In this document: piece after piece, positions 34,468-42,312 of the stretch
Layout: every line of letters starts with the position of its first letter
Numbering within the stretch: position 1 is the stretch's first letter
NCBI GenBank assembly: GCA_002372855.1
Contig: DFIZ01000048.1
Location: 1 to 61,085 of the forward strand
Origin: Bacteroidales bacterium UBA3684
GTDB lineage: Bacteria > Bacteroidota > Bacteroidia > Bacteroidales > P3
Length of the DNA: 61,085 nt
Reading direction: 5' to 3'
Position numbers and translations under genes: made by a program
Notes under the pieces: model-generated
Seen by the model: only the letters and a program-made list of their open reading frames with translations
What the model was told of the DNA's origin: nothing
The model's database searches: none

Positions 34468-34497
34468 AGAAGGGCGGCCCGAAAGGGCCGCCCTTCT
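34468..34497. terminator. Bidirectional terminator between M23 and ornithine aminotransferase genes
   Basis: A perfect 13-base stem (AGAAGGGCGGCCC with GGGCCGCCCTTCT) with a GAAA loop begins just after the M23 stop. On the minus strand it is followed by TTTTATTT, making it a good rho-independent terminator for the aminotransferase gene; it likely serves both convergent genes. Confidence 0.9.
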
Positions 34498-34524
34498 CGT
34501 AGAAAATCTGGACAATTTTCTTTA

Positions 34525-35745
34525 TTATTCGAACGATTTGATAGCCTGCTTGATAAGCTCCATGGCTTCGCGCAGCTGCTGCTCGGTGATGACCAGCGGG
34601 GGAGCGAAACGAATGATGTGCTGATGGGTGGGTTTGGCCAGCACACCGAGGTCGCGCATCTTCAGGCACACATCCCAAGCCTCCTTGCCGTTGTGGGGCT
34701 TGATGATGATGGCGTTGAGCAGACCCTTGCCGCGCACCTTCTCGATCATGGGGCTCTTGAAGGCGCTCATCTCCTCGCGGAAGATTTTGCCGAGGCGCTC
34801 GGCATTCTCCATGAGGTGCTCGTCCTTGATAACCTGCAGGGCAGCGATGGAGACCTTGGCAGCGATGGGGTTGCCGCCGAAGGTGGAGCCGTGCTCGCCG
34901 GGCTTGATATTGAGCATGATGTCGTCGTCGGCCAGAACAGCACTGACAGGCATCACGCCGCCACCGAGGGCCTTGCCGAGGATGAGGATGTCGGGACGCA
35001 CGTTCTCGTGGTCGCAGGCCAGCATCTTGCCGGTACGGGCGATGCCGCACTGCACCTCGTCGGCCATGAAGAGGACATTGTATTTCTTGCAGATATCATA
35101 GCATTTCTTGAGGTATCCCTCGTCGGGAACATAGACACCGGCCTCGCCCTGAATGGGTTCAACGAGGAATCCGGCCACCTCCTTGCCGTGTTCGGCCAGG
35201 CATTTCTCGAGGGCGTCGGGATCGTTGTAGGGGATGCGCAGGAAACCAGGGGTCATGGGGCCGTAGTTGGCGTAGGACTCGGGGTCGTTGCTCATGGTGA
35301 TGATGGTGATGGTGCGGCCGTGGAAGTTGCCTTCGCAGCAGACAATCTTCACTTTGTCGTTGGGGATGCCTTTTTTCACCACACCCCAGCGGCGAGCCAG
35401 CTTCAGGCCGGTCTCGTCGGCTTCGGCGCCGGTGTTCATGGGAAGGACCTTGTCGTAGCCGAAATACTCGGTGACGTATTTCTCCCACTCACCCAGGCAG
35501 TTGTTGTAGAAAGCGCGGCTGCTGAGGGTCAGTTCGTGGGCTTGGTCGCACATGGCCTTGACAATCTTCGGATGGCAGTGTCCCTGGTTCACAGCGCTGT
35601 AGGCCGAGAGGAAGTCGAAGTACTTCTTGCCTTCGCAGTCCCATACAAAAGCGCCCTCACCCTTGGCGAGAACGACGGGCAGCGGATGATAGTTGTGAGC
35701 ACCGTAACGGGCTTCCATTTCCATGAATTGTTCTGATTTTGTCAT
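34525..35745 (-). CDS. rocD: Ornithine--oxo-acid aminotransferase
   Basis: This PLP enzyme converts ornithine and 2-oxoglutarate to glutamate semialdehyde and glutamate in arginine/proline metabolism. The sequence is a class III aminotransferase throughout: [72 protein letters not shown], and the PLP lysine in ILGKALGGG near residue 256, then HGSTFGGNP. The [10 protein letters not shown] and GAEADET segments favour ornithine over acetylornithine aminotransferase. Length 406 is normal. The -7 box TATATTTG is at 35799-35792 on the minus strand. Confidence 0.93.
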   Translation of the reverse strand: MTKSEQFMEMEARYGAHNYHPLPVVLAKGEGAFVWDCEGKKYFDFLSAYSAVNQGHCHPKIVKAMCDQAHELTLSSRAFYNNCLGEWEKYVTEYFGYDKVLPMNTGAEADETGLKLARRWGVVKKGIPNDKVKIVCCEGNFHGRTITIITMSNDPESYANYGPMTPGFLRIPYNDPDALEKCLAEHGKEVAGFLVEPIQGEAGVYVPDEGYLKKCYDICKKYNVLFMADEVQCGIARTGKMLACDHENVRPDILILGKALGGGVMPVSAVLADDDIMLNIKPGEHGSTFGGNPIAAKVSIAALQVIKDEHLMENAERLGKIFREEMSAFKSPMIEKVRGKGLLNAIIIKPHNGKEAWDVCLKMRDLGVLAKPTHQHIIRFAPPLVITEQQLREAMELIKQAIKSFE

Positions 35746-35791
35746 AGTTGTATCGTTTTATGGGTTATTTATGTTGTTCAAAACATCGGTG

Positions 35792-35799
35792 CAAATATA
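35792..35799 (-). promoter_or_regulatory. -7 box (TATATTTG) of the ornithine aminotransferase gene
   Basis: A full match to TAnnTTTG on the minus strand, about 47 bases before the start codon. The -33 position is AT-rich without a clear TTTG. Confidence 0.45.
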
Positions 35800-35907
35800 C
35801 ACATTTTTTTGTTTTTGCATAAAATCTTTTATCAACAATGCATGCATCGGAAAGATTTTTGCATCTACGGCACACTATTTTCGGGAGTTGCACGTTATTT
35901 CACTGTC

Positions 35908-37650
35908 ATGAAGGATGAAAAGGACATAGTATTGCAGGTCGAGAACCTGAACGTGAGTTTCGACGGTCGCACGGTGGTGGAAGGCGCAAGCTACACCCTG
36001 CGGCACGGCGAAGCCCTGGGAATCGTGGGCGAGAGTGGCAGCGGCAAGAGCGTCAGCACCCTGGCGCTGATGGGTTTGCTGCCCAAAAACGCCAAGGTTT
36101 CCGGCAGCGCCAAAATGAATGGCACAGAGCTGCTTACACTGGACGAAGAGGGCTTCCGCAACATTCGCGGCAAGCGCATCAGCATGATTTTCCAGGAGCC
36201 CATGACGAGCCTCAACCCCGTGCAGAAGTGCGGCGAGCAGGTGTTGGAGATGCTTTCATCGCGACCTAAAGGCCGCGACGCCGAACAACGCGAGCAGGTT
36301 ATCGAACTCTTCCGCGAGGTGCTACTTCCCCGCCCGGAAAAGATTTTCGACAGCTATCCCCACGAAATCAGCGGCGGACAGAAGCAACGCGTGATGATTG
36401 CCATGGCCCTGATCAACGAGCCCGACATCATCATCGCCGACGAACCCACCACGGCACTCGACGTAACGGTGCAGAAAACCATCCTGGAACTACTCAAACA
36501 GCTACAGGAGCGCCGCAGTATCAGCATCATCTTCATCACTCACGACCTGGGAGTCATCGCCCAGGTGGCCGACAACATCATGGTGATGTACCGAGGCAAG
36601 ACCGTGGAGTACGGCGCCGCCGCCGACATTCTCCACCATCCACAACAACCCTACACCCGGGGCCTGCTGGCCTGCCGCCCGCCGCTGGACAGCCGTCCCA
36701 GAAGACTGCCGACGGTGGAAGAATATTTGAGTGGAGAGCGGAGAGTGGAGAGCGGAGAACGGAGAACGGAGAGCGGAGAGTGGAGAACGGAGAACGGAGA
36801 ACAACACAATGCGGCAGCCTGCTCTCCACTCTCCACTCTCCACTCTCCGCTCTCCACTCCCCACTCTCCACTCCCCCTTATCTCAGTGCGCGACCTCTCA
36901 GTCACCTACACTTTGAAACGCAGCCTCTTCGGCAAGCCGTTGCAGACACTCAAGGGTGTGGACGGAATTACGTTCGACATCATGGAGGGCGAGACCCTGG
37001 GACTGGTGGGCGAAAGCGGCTGCGGCAAGAGCACCCTCGGCCGCGCCCTGCTGCACCTCATCGACCACTCCTCGGGCTCCATCACCTACCGCGGCCGCAG
37101 CCTGGACGCCCTAAGCCGCAGCGAGATACGCGCCCTGCGCCCCAAGCTGCAGATCATCTTCCAGGACCCCTACTCCTCCCTCAACCCCCGCATCACCGTC
37201 GGCGAAGCCATTGCCGAACCCCTGCGGGTGCACGGGAAAAACGGCAAGTGGAAAGACCGGGTCATCGAACTCATGGAGCAGGTAGGCCTCCGGCCCGAAT
37301 GGTACGACCGCTACCCCCACGAGTTCAGCGGCGGACAGCGCCAGCGTGTGTGCATAGCCCGCGCGCTGATACTGCAGCCGGAGCTGGTGGTGTGCGACGA
37401 AAGCGTCTCGGCCCTCGACGTCAGCGTCCAAGCCCAGGTGCTCAACCTGCTCAACGACCTCAAGGAGCACTACCGTTACACCTACCTCTTCATCACCCAC
37501 GACCTCTCGGTGGTCAAATTCCTCTCGGACCGCATCATGGTGATGCAGCAAGGCCGCATCGTGGAGACCGGCACCCCCGACGAGCTCTTCGCCCATCCGC
37601 AGACCGACTACACGCGCACTCTCATCGAGGCCATCCCGCGCATCGGATAA
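35908..37650 (+). CDS. Peptide-type ABC transporter with two fused ATPase domains
   Basis: Two complete ABC domains of the oligopeptide/dipeptide (DppD-DppF, YejF-like) type occur in one chain. The first has Walker A GESGSGKS (about 41-48), signature SGGQKQR and Walker B IIADEPTTALDV. The second has GESGCGKS (about 367), signature FSGGQRQR and VVCDESVSALDV. It would power peptide import with permeases not encoded nearby. The start at MKDEKDIVLQVENL is chosen by homology over an in-frame ATG 33 codons upstream. The linker between domains (about 275-323) is coded by an inverted pair of heptad arrays, giving SGERRVESGERRTES and SPLSTLHSPLSTPHSPLP. Confidence 0.93.
   Translation: MKDEKDIVLQVENLNVSFDGRTVVEGASYTLRHGEALGIVGESGSGKSVSTLALMGLLPKNAKVSGSAKMNGTELLTLDEEGFRNIRGKRISMIFQEPMTSLNPVQKCGEQVLEMLSSRPKGRDAEQREQVIELFREVLLPRPEKIFDSYPHEISGGQKQRVMIAMALINEPDIIIADEPTTALDVTVQKTILELLKQLQERRSISIIFITHDLGVIAQVADNIMVMYRGKTVEYGAAADILHHPQQPYTRGLLACRPPLDSRPRRLPTVEEYLSGERRVESGERRTESGEWRTENGEQHNAAACSPLSTLHSPLSTPHSPLPLISVRDLSVTYTLKRSLFGKPLQTLKGVDGITFDIMEGETLGLVGESGCGKSTLGRALLHLIDHSSGSITYRGRSLDALSRSEIRALRPKLQIIFQDPYSSLNPRITVGEAIAEPLRVHGKNGKWKDRVIELMEQVGLRPEWYDRYPHEFSGGQRQRVCIARALILQPELVVCDESVSALDVSVQAQVLNLLNDLKEHYRYTYLFITHDLSVVKFLSDRIMVMQQGRIVETGTPDELFAHPQTDYTRTLIEAIPRIG
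36731..36876. repeat. Inverted pair of heptad arrays inside the ABC ATPase gene
   Basis: Arm 1 (36731-36803) is made of GGAGAGT, GGAGAGC and GGAGAAC units. A short loop containing ACAATG follows, then arm 2 (about 36820-36876) is made of CTCTCCA and CTCTCCG units, the reverse complement class. Together they can form a stem of more than 50 pairs with mismatches, yet the reading frame stays open through both arms. Confidence 0.9.
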
Positions 37651-37656
37651 AAAAAT

Positions 37657-37685
37657 GGCCACCGTATGGTGCACATACGGTGGCC
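37657..37685. terminator. Bidirectional terminator between the ABC and TraR-like genes
   Basis: GGCCACCGTATG pairs perfectly with CATACGGTGGCC around GTGCA. On the minus strand it is followed by TTTTTTTATCC, a good terminator for the TraR-like gene; it lies seven bases after the ABC stop. Confidence 0.85.
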
Positions 37686-37744
37686 GACAGACAATGTCAA
37701 AATGATATGTATGTTTGTTTAGTGAATTTCCACTGTTCTAGCCA

Positions 37745-38146
37745 TTAACGGCGTTTCTTGCTGGCCTCCTTGGCTTCGACGGTCATGGTGGCATGGGGCA
37801 CAATCATCAAGCGCTCCTTGGGGATGAGCTTGCCGGTGGCCTGGCAGATGCCGTAGGTGCCGTTCTCGATACGTATAAGGGCGGCGCGGAGGTCGCGGAT
37901 GAACTTCTGCTGGCGGGCGGCGAGTTTCTGGTTCTCTTCCTTCAGCAGCACATTGCTGCCCTCCTCGAGGGTCTTGAAGGTGGGGGCGGTGTCGTTGACA
38001 TCGTTCTCGCTGCCGGCAACGGCCTGCTGCAGCAGCTCCAAATCCTTTTCTGCTTTGGCTATCTTCTCAAGAATCAGCTGCTTGAATTCTTGCAGTTCCT
38101 CGGGAGAATAGCGGTTTTTCTCCTGTTGTTTTACCTTTGATTCCAT
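37745..38146 (-). CDS. TraR/DksA-family protein with degenerate zinc finger
   Basis: A helical coiled-coil (SPEELQEFKQLILEKIAKAEKD) leads to RALIRIENGTYGICQATGKLIPKERLMIVPHAT, the TraR/DksA signature in which the zinc finger normally has four cysteines. Here only one (GIC) remains, as in several Bacteroidota homologues. DksA relatives act on RNA polymerase with ppGpp; whether this one does is unknown. The start MESKVKQQ is preceded by AAGGAGAC on the minus strand, an unusually clear ribosome-binding site for this phylum. A -7-like TATTTTTG lies at 38176-38169. Confidence 0.85.
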   Translation of the reverse strand: MESKVKQQEKNRYSPEELQEFKQLILEKIAKAEKDLELLQQAVAGSENDVNDTAPTFKTLEEGSNVLLKEENQKLAARQQKFIRDLRAALIRIENGTYGICQATGKLIPKERLMIVPHATMTVEAKEASKKRR

Positions 38147-38168
38147 AGTAGTGTCTCCTTTCGGGGTG

Positions 38169-38176
38169 CAAAAATA
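38169..38176 (-). promoter_or_regulatory. -7 box (TATTTTTG) of the TraR-like gene
   Basis: A full TAnnTTTG match on the minus strand, about 22 bases before the start codon. No clear -33 box. It lies in the short spacer after the rimM stop. Confidence 0.45.
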
Positions 38177-38215
38177 GGGAATTTCCCACACATGGCGAAG
38201 GAAAAAATTTCAACA

Positions 38216-38749
38216 CTAATTGTTGATATCGCCGAGGTACAAATCAATCAACCCCTTAGGGGCGGCAATGTGGAGCGTTTTCGTCTCGCGATCCACCTTT
38301 TTTATCACCTCGTCGATGACCGGGATGAGCACCTCGACACCGTTTTTCATCACCTGGAACAACGGCTGGGCGGGATATTCGATGACCTGCTCCAGGGTGC
38401 CGATGTCGCCCTTCTCCTCGTCTATCACCCTGAAACCCACCACTTCGTGGAAGTAGAACTTGTTGCCTTCGAGCTTGGGCAGGAGGTCCAGCGGCAGGTA
38501 GAGCGAGTGCCCGACCAGGGCGCCGGCCTGCTCGGGGGTGAGGTCTTCGAAGGTGGCCACGGCCTTGTTGCCGTTGAGGTTGTCCAGGTGGAAGAAGTAG
38601 GGCACCAGAGTCCCTTTGACCTCGACGAAAGCCGAGTCGAGGCCCAGATAGTCTTCGGGGCTGTCCACATCGAGGAACATCACCACCTGTCCCTTCACGC
38701 CCCAGGGCTTGGTGATGCGTCCCAGATAGAAACAATCGTCAATCTTCAT
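38216..38749 (-). CDS. rimM: Ribosome maturation factor RimM
   Basis: RimM helps 30S head assembly and binds S19. The N-terminal domain shows FYLGRITKPWGVKGQVVMFL and the linker LVPYFF; the PRC-barrel C-terminal domain shows FYFHEVVGFRVIDEEKGDIG, GTLEQVIEYPAQPLFQV and VLIPVIDEVIKKVDRETKTL followed by PKGLIDLYL. Length 177 is standard. rpsP lies 394 bases upstream on the same strand. The two are often adjacent, but here the spacer contains two terminator-like hairpins and inverted 9-bp arrays, so rimM may have its own promoter. Confidence 0.94.
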   Translation of the reverse strand: MKIDDCFYLGRITKPWGVKGQVVMFLDVDSPEDYLGLDSAFVEVKGTLVPYFFHLDNLNGNKAVATFEDLTPEQAGALVGHSLYLPLDLLPKLEGNKFYFHEVVGFRVIDEEKGDIGTLEQVIEYPAQPLFQVMKNGVEVLIPVIDEVIKKVDRETKTLHIAAPKGLIDLYLGDINN

Positions 38750-38772
38750 AGTCTTTCTTTTTTATTGGGATA

Positions 38773-39040
38773 ACGGCAACGGGCGGTTTTTATTGTTTTG
38801 TCGAAAGACAAGTTCTTTGTTTTACCAGAAGACAAGAATGACAAGAAAAACAACATTATTCTTTTAACGACAACGGAGACAACTCAGACAACATTGGGAA
38901 GCGCGACATGCGCTTCCCTGGCCTGCGGCAGCACGTTGTTTTGGTTGTCTATGTTGTCCGTTAAAATTAGAAGACAAGAAAGACAAGAAAAACAATAATT
39001 AACAGAAAGCATTGTCTTTTTTGTCTTTCTTGTCTTCAAA
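38773..39040. repeat. Nonad arrays in nested inverted repeats between rimM and rpsP
   Basis: Nine-base units (ACGACAACG, GAGACAACT, CAGACAACA; AAGACAAGA, AAGACAAGA) form two inverted repeats. One has arms at about 38862-38893 and 38934-38966 around the hairpin GGGAAGCGC/GCGCTTCCC (38896-38918). The other has perfect 27-base arms at 38970-38996 and 39011-39037. A further degenerate run precedes them near 38790-38855. Confidence 0.8.
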
Positions 39041-39048
39041 AAAAAAGA

Positions 39049-39072
39049 GGAAGCGCAGTGTTGTGCGCTTCC
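39049..39072 (-). terminator. Terminator of rpsP
   Basis: GGAAGCGC pairs with GCGCTTCC around an 8-base loop. On the minus strand it is followed by CTC and nine T residues. The stem sequence is the same as in the hairpin at 38896-38918. Confidence 0.85.
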
Positions 39073-39143
39073 CAATTTTATTTACATTGTCTCTGTCGCC
39101 GACGAAGGGAAACAGAGCTGTTGTTGTCTGAAAGACAGGAGCC

Positions 39144-39704
39144 TTAGGCCTCGGCGGGAGCCTCGGTCTCGGCGACGGGGGCATCGCCCTCGGCGTTGGC
39201 AGCGGCCTCGGCCTCAGCCTTGGCGGCAGCCTCGGCTTCGGCGGCAGCCTGACGCTTGGCGGCGACGGCGGCAGCCTTGGTCTCGTTGGCCTTCTTCTCG
39301 GCCTCGAGGCGAGCCTTGCGGGTGTTGCGGGCGTCGTTCTCCACGTCGCTGCGCTTGCTGTTGATCTTGGCCTCTTTGGCCTGCAGCCACTCGTTGAAAC
39401 GCACATCGGCGGTCTCCTGGCTGATGGCACCCTTCTCGACGCCCACCTGGAGGTGGCGGCGGAGCAGAACGCCCTTATAGCTGAGGATGCGGCGCACGGT
39501 GTCGCTGGGCTGGGCACCATTCTTCACCCATTCGACGGCACGGTCGAAGTTGAGGTCGATGGTGGCGGGGTTGGTCAACGGATTGTAGGTGCCAAGCTTC
39601 TCGATAAATCTTCCATCTCGAGGTGCACGACCATCCGCAACAACGATGTGGTAGAAAGGCTGATTCTTCTTACCATGACGCTGAAGTCTAATTCTTGCTG
39701 GCAT
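39144..39704 (-). CDS. rpsP: 30S ribosomal protein S16 with Ala/Glu-rich extension
   Basis: The first 80 residues are canonical S16: [39 protein letters not shown] and [19 protein letters not shown]. The remaining ~100 residues are an extension, first helical and charged ([20 protein letters not shown]), then a run of Ala/Glu/Lys ending in [12 protein letters not shown]. Such tails are common in Bacteroidota S16 and their role is unknown. A consensus promoter (39758-39788) and a strong terminator (39049-39072) frame the gene as a single unit. Confidence 0.95.
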   Translation of the reverse strand: MPARIRLQRHGKKNQPFYHIVVADGRAPRDGRFIEKLGTYNPLTNPATIDLNFDRAVEWVKNGAQPSDTVRRILSYKGVLLRRHLQVGVEKGAISQETADVRFNEWLQAKEAKINSKRSDVENDARNTRKARLEAEKKANETKAAAVAAKRQAAAEAEAAAKAEAEAAANAEGDAPVAETEAPAEA

Positions 39705-39757
39705 AATTGTTTGTTTTTTAAATTGTTATTACTATTTGTTGTTAAATTAACAGAGTG

Positions 39758-39788
39758 CAAAGATACGAACATTTTCCGAACTGGCAAA
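39758..39788 (-). promoter_or_regulatory. Promoter of rpsP (TTTG-N19-TATCTTTG)
   Basis: On the minus strand TTTG (39788-39785) and TATCTTTG (39765-39758) are 19 bases apart. The same pair with the same spacing occurs upstream of purA (60824-60854). Confidence 0.75.
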
Positions 39789-39883
39789 ATTTTGTTTCAA
39801 AAAAAACAGATTCCGCCTGCGGCCGGGGGGAAGGGGACACATTAAAAATGCTGAAAATAAAAATTAATGTTTGTTGGCAAACA

Positions 39884-39902
39884 ATTAACGGATAATTAAC
39901 GG
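39884..39902. repeat. 19-base repeat ATTAACGGATAATTAACGG
   Basis: The exact reverse complement occurs at 60937-60955. Each copy lies 80-100 bases upstream of a TTTG-N19-TATCTTTG promoter (rpsP and purA), in opposite orientations. It contains AATTAACGG twice. Confidence 0.7.
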
Positions 39903-39912
39903 CCACTAACGT

Positions 39913-40041
39913 GGAAACGAGACCTCCGGGAGGCACCCGGTTCGGACCAAGTTCTTCCGGAGCGGAGGGTGGTAGGAAGGGGGTAAGAAGATGGGTAGAA
40001 GATGGGAAGAAGATGATAGGTTAACAGTACTGGTTTCCAGG
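39913..40041 (+). repeat. Dispersed upstream element, copy C
   Basis: The core (39966-40041) reads GGGGGTAAGAAGATGGGTAG, AAGATGGGAAGAAGATGATA, GGTTAACAGTACTGGTTTCC. The upstream part (GGACCAAGTTCTTC) matches copy A's ACCAAATTCTTC. It points toward glmM and ends about 155 bp before its start. The remaining spacer to glmM is AT-rich with a T-run near 40102-40110. Confidence 0.8.
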
Positions 40042-40194
40042 CTTTTGGAAAAGCGGGGTTTTCGGGGCAAAAAAACTCCGCGGGAGGCAGCGGTTTTCGT
40101 ATTTTTTTTTGATGCCGGACGCAATAAAAAACGGACTTCGGCGTTAAGGGGATTAATTTTTAATGGAAATACAATAATAAAAAAGAGAGATACT

Positions 40195-41583
40195 ATGAGC
40201 CTTATCAAATCGATTTCCGGCATCCGCGGCACCATCGGCGGCTGCCCCGGCGAGGGCCTGAGCCCCATCGACGTGGTGAAGTTCACCACGGCTTTCGCCA
40301 CTTTCCTGAAACAGCAGAACCCCGGCAAGCGCCTGCGCCTGGCCGTGGGGCGCGACGCGCGCCTGAGCGGCGCCATGGTGGACCGCCTGGTGGTGGGCAC
40401 CCTGCAGGGCTGCGGCGTCGACGTGCTGGAGACGGGCCTCAGCACCACGCCGACGACGGAGATGACCGTCATAGACGGACACTGCGACGGCGGCATCATC
40501 ATCACCGCCAGCCACAACCCCAAACACTGGAACGCCCTGAAGCTGCTCAACGCCCGCGGCGAATTCATCAGCGACAAGGAGGGCAAGGAGGTGCTGCGCC
40601 TGGCCGAGAGCCCGGACCTGCAGTACGCCGAGGTGGACGACCTGGGGCAGGTCGTTGTGGAGGAAGACTGGATCGACCGCCACATCGAGCGCGTGCTGGG
40701 CCTGAAGTTGGTGGACGTGGAAGCCATCAAGAAGGCCAACTTCAAGGTGGCCGTGGACGCCGTCAACTCGACCGGCGGCCTGGCCATCCCGCGCCTGCTG
40801 CGCCGTCTGGGCGTGGAGCAGGTGGTGGAGCTGAACTGCGAGCCCACGGGCCATTTCGCCCACAACCCAGAGCCTATTCCGCAGAACCTGACGCAGATAA
40901 GCGACTGCGTGCGCCAGAACGGCTGCGACCTCGGCATCGTGGTGGACCCCGATGTGGACCGCCTGGCCCTGGTGTGCGAGACGGGCGAGATGTTCGGCGA
41001 GGAGTACACGCTGGTCTCCGTGGCCGACTACGTGCTCAGCCATACGCCGGGCAACACGGTGAGCAACCTCTCGTCGAGCCGCGCGCTGCGCGACGTGACG
41101 CGCCGCTACGCGGGCTGCGAATACAACGCCGCCGCCGTGGGCGAGGTGAACGTGACGACGCTGATGCGCGAGACCCATGCCGTTATCGGCGGCGAGGGCA
41201 ACGGCGGCGTCATCTACCCCGAGCTGCACTACGGCCGCGACGCCCTGGTGGGAGTGGCCCTCTTCCTCACGCTGCTGGCCAAGAAGGGCATGAAGGTGAG
41301 CGAGTTGCGCAAGACCTACCCCGAATACATCATCAGCAAGAACCGCAAGGACTTGACGCCCGACATGGACGTCGACGCCCTGCTGGCGAAGGTCGCCAAG
41401 CTCTACAACGGCATGGCCAGTGTGGAGAAGGTGACCACCATCGACGGCGTGAAGATCGACTTCGCCGACGGCTGGGTGCACCTTCGCAAGAGCAACACCG
41501 AGCCCATCATCCGCATCTACAGCGAAGCCGCCACCGAGGCCCGCGCCAACGAGCTGGCGCAGCAGGTGATGCAGCAGATTTAG
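40195..41583 (+). CDS. glmM: Phosphoglucosamine mutase (phosphohexomutase family)
   Basis: The enzyme interconverts glucosamine-6-P and glucosamine-1-P for UDP-GlcNAc synthesis. Domains appear in order: SGIRGTIGG at the N-terminus, the phosphoserine loop TASHNP with Ser106, the metal loop DPDVDR (251-256), a sugar-binding GGEGNGGVIYP segment near 340, and a C-terminal phosphate site RKSNTEPIIRIY. The start ATG follows a purine-rich AAAAAGAGAG; the frame is open 68 codons upstream through repeat copy C, which I exclude. The gene could be a phosphomannomutase by motif alone; the SGIRG/IITASHNP pattern and single copy favour GlmM. A short heptad run (TGGAGAGCGGAGAAC) begins right after the stop. 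Confidence 0.88.
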   Translation: MSLIKSISGIRGTIGGCPGEGLSPIDVVKFTTAFATFLKQQNPGKRLRLAVGRDARLSGAMVDRLVVGTLQGCGVDVLETGLSTTPTTEMTVIDGHCDGGIIITASHNPKHWNALKLLNARGEFISDKEGKEVLRLAESPDLQYAEVDDLGQVVVEEDWIDRHIERVLGLKLVDVEAIKKANFKVAVDAVNSTGGLAIPRLLRRLGVEQVVELNCEPTGHFAHNPEPIPQNLTQISDCVRQNGCDLGIVVDPDVDRLALVCETGEMFGEEYTLVSVADYVLSHTPGNTVSNLSSSRALRDVTRRYAGCEYNAAAVGEVNVTTLMRETHAVIGGEGNGGVIYPELHYGRDALVGVALFLTLLAKKGMKVSELRKTYPEYIISKNRKDLTPDMDVDALLAKVAKLYNGMASVEKVTTIDGVKIDFADGWVHLRKSNTEPIIRIYSEAATEARANELAQQVMQQI

Positions 41584-41623
41584 TGGAGAGCGGAGAACAT
41601 AGCAACCAAACGTATCAATATGA

Positions 41624-41815
41624 CGATGCCGTAGGCATCGAACAAGGTAGCCAGCCGTTTCAACGGCTGGCTTTCTTTATACATAAAAAAAGCGTGCCGT
41701 CAGGTACGCAACATGTTATTTTGTTGCGTACCTGACGGCACGCGGATTATACTTGGGTCTATCCGATACCAGCCAATGAATTGGCTGGCTACTTTATGTG
41801 ATGCCTAATGGCATC
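41624..41815. repeat. Nested palindromic (BIME-like) cluster beside the transposase gene
   Basis: Five hairpins lie in a symmetrical order: GATGCC-gta-GGCATC (41625-41639), AGCCAGCCGTT/AACGGCTGGCT (41649-41672, followed by TTCTTT), a perfect 22-base pair (41692-41713 with 41722-41743), CCAGCCAAT/ATTGGCTGG (41769-41788), and GATGCC-taat-GGCATC (41800-41815). The outer two on each side are inverted copies of each other. The cluster ends 15 bases before the transposase stop. It may also terminate glmM. Confidence 0.85.
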
Positions 41816-41830
41816 CTTCGATTGCGGGTA

Positions 41831-42310
41831 CTACGACACCCCTTCTGCGGGCGAGACAAGACCGTACATCATATACTGCGGATCATATTCTATACCTGCT
41901 TTTCTGAACATTCGTTCCACCTCCTCGGCAAATGGGATGTGTCTGTGGTGTTCTCGCTGGTTGGCAATATACTGCTTCACTACAGGCAATAACGAACCAT
42001 TGTAGGAAAAGGCACCGTACCCACTCTGCCATGCGAAAGCACCGTGGCAGTGATTCTGGTTGATCCAGTGCGAAGATGCCCCCTTGAGTTCCTTGACCAG
42101 AGCAGCAACACTATCGGAGGGATGCATACCTACAAGCATATGCACATGGTCTGCAATGCCACCTATGGCCAGAGCCTTGTCTTTACGGTTGTTGCATATA
42201 CCCGCAAGGTAGGCATACATATCCTCTGCCCAACATTCGGAGATCATTGCTTCGCGGTGAGCCACGGCGAAGACAATGTGCATGTATATTTGTGTGTAGG
42301 TATTTGCCAT
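41831..42310 (-). CDS. REP-associated tyrosine transposase (Y1/IS200-like)
   Basis: This 159-residue protein has the single-strand Y1 nuclease fold: YTQIYMHIVFAVAHRE at the N-terminus, the metal-binding HUH in ADHVHML (His55 and His57), and the candidate nucleophile Tyr114 in VVKQYIANQREHH. No tnpB partner is present. The flanking nested palindromes (41624-41815) mark it as the RAYT type, which acts on REP-like hairpins, rather than a mobile IS200. It begins two bases after the pspC stop, so it is cotranscribed with it. A longer in-frame ORF upstream is antisense to other genes and is not used; MANTYTQ is the natural start. Confidence 0.9.
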   Translation of the reverse strand: MANTYTQIYMHIVFAVAHREAMISECWAEDMYAYLAGICNNRKDKALAIGGIADHVHMLVGMHPSDSVAALVKELKGASSHWINQNHCHGAFAWQSGYGAFSYNGSLLPVVKQYIANQREHHRHIPFAEEVERMFRKAGIEYDPQYMMYGLVSPAEGVS

Positions 42311-42312
42311 AT

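Noticed and set aside
41583..41830. Insertion sequence with tnpB
   Set aside because: No RNA-guided TnpB ORF is present and there are no target duplications; the palindromes fit a REP-type locus.
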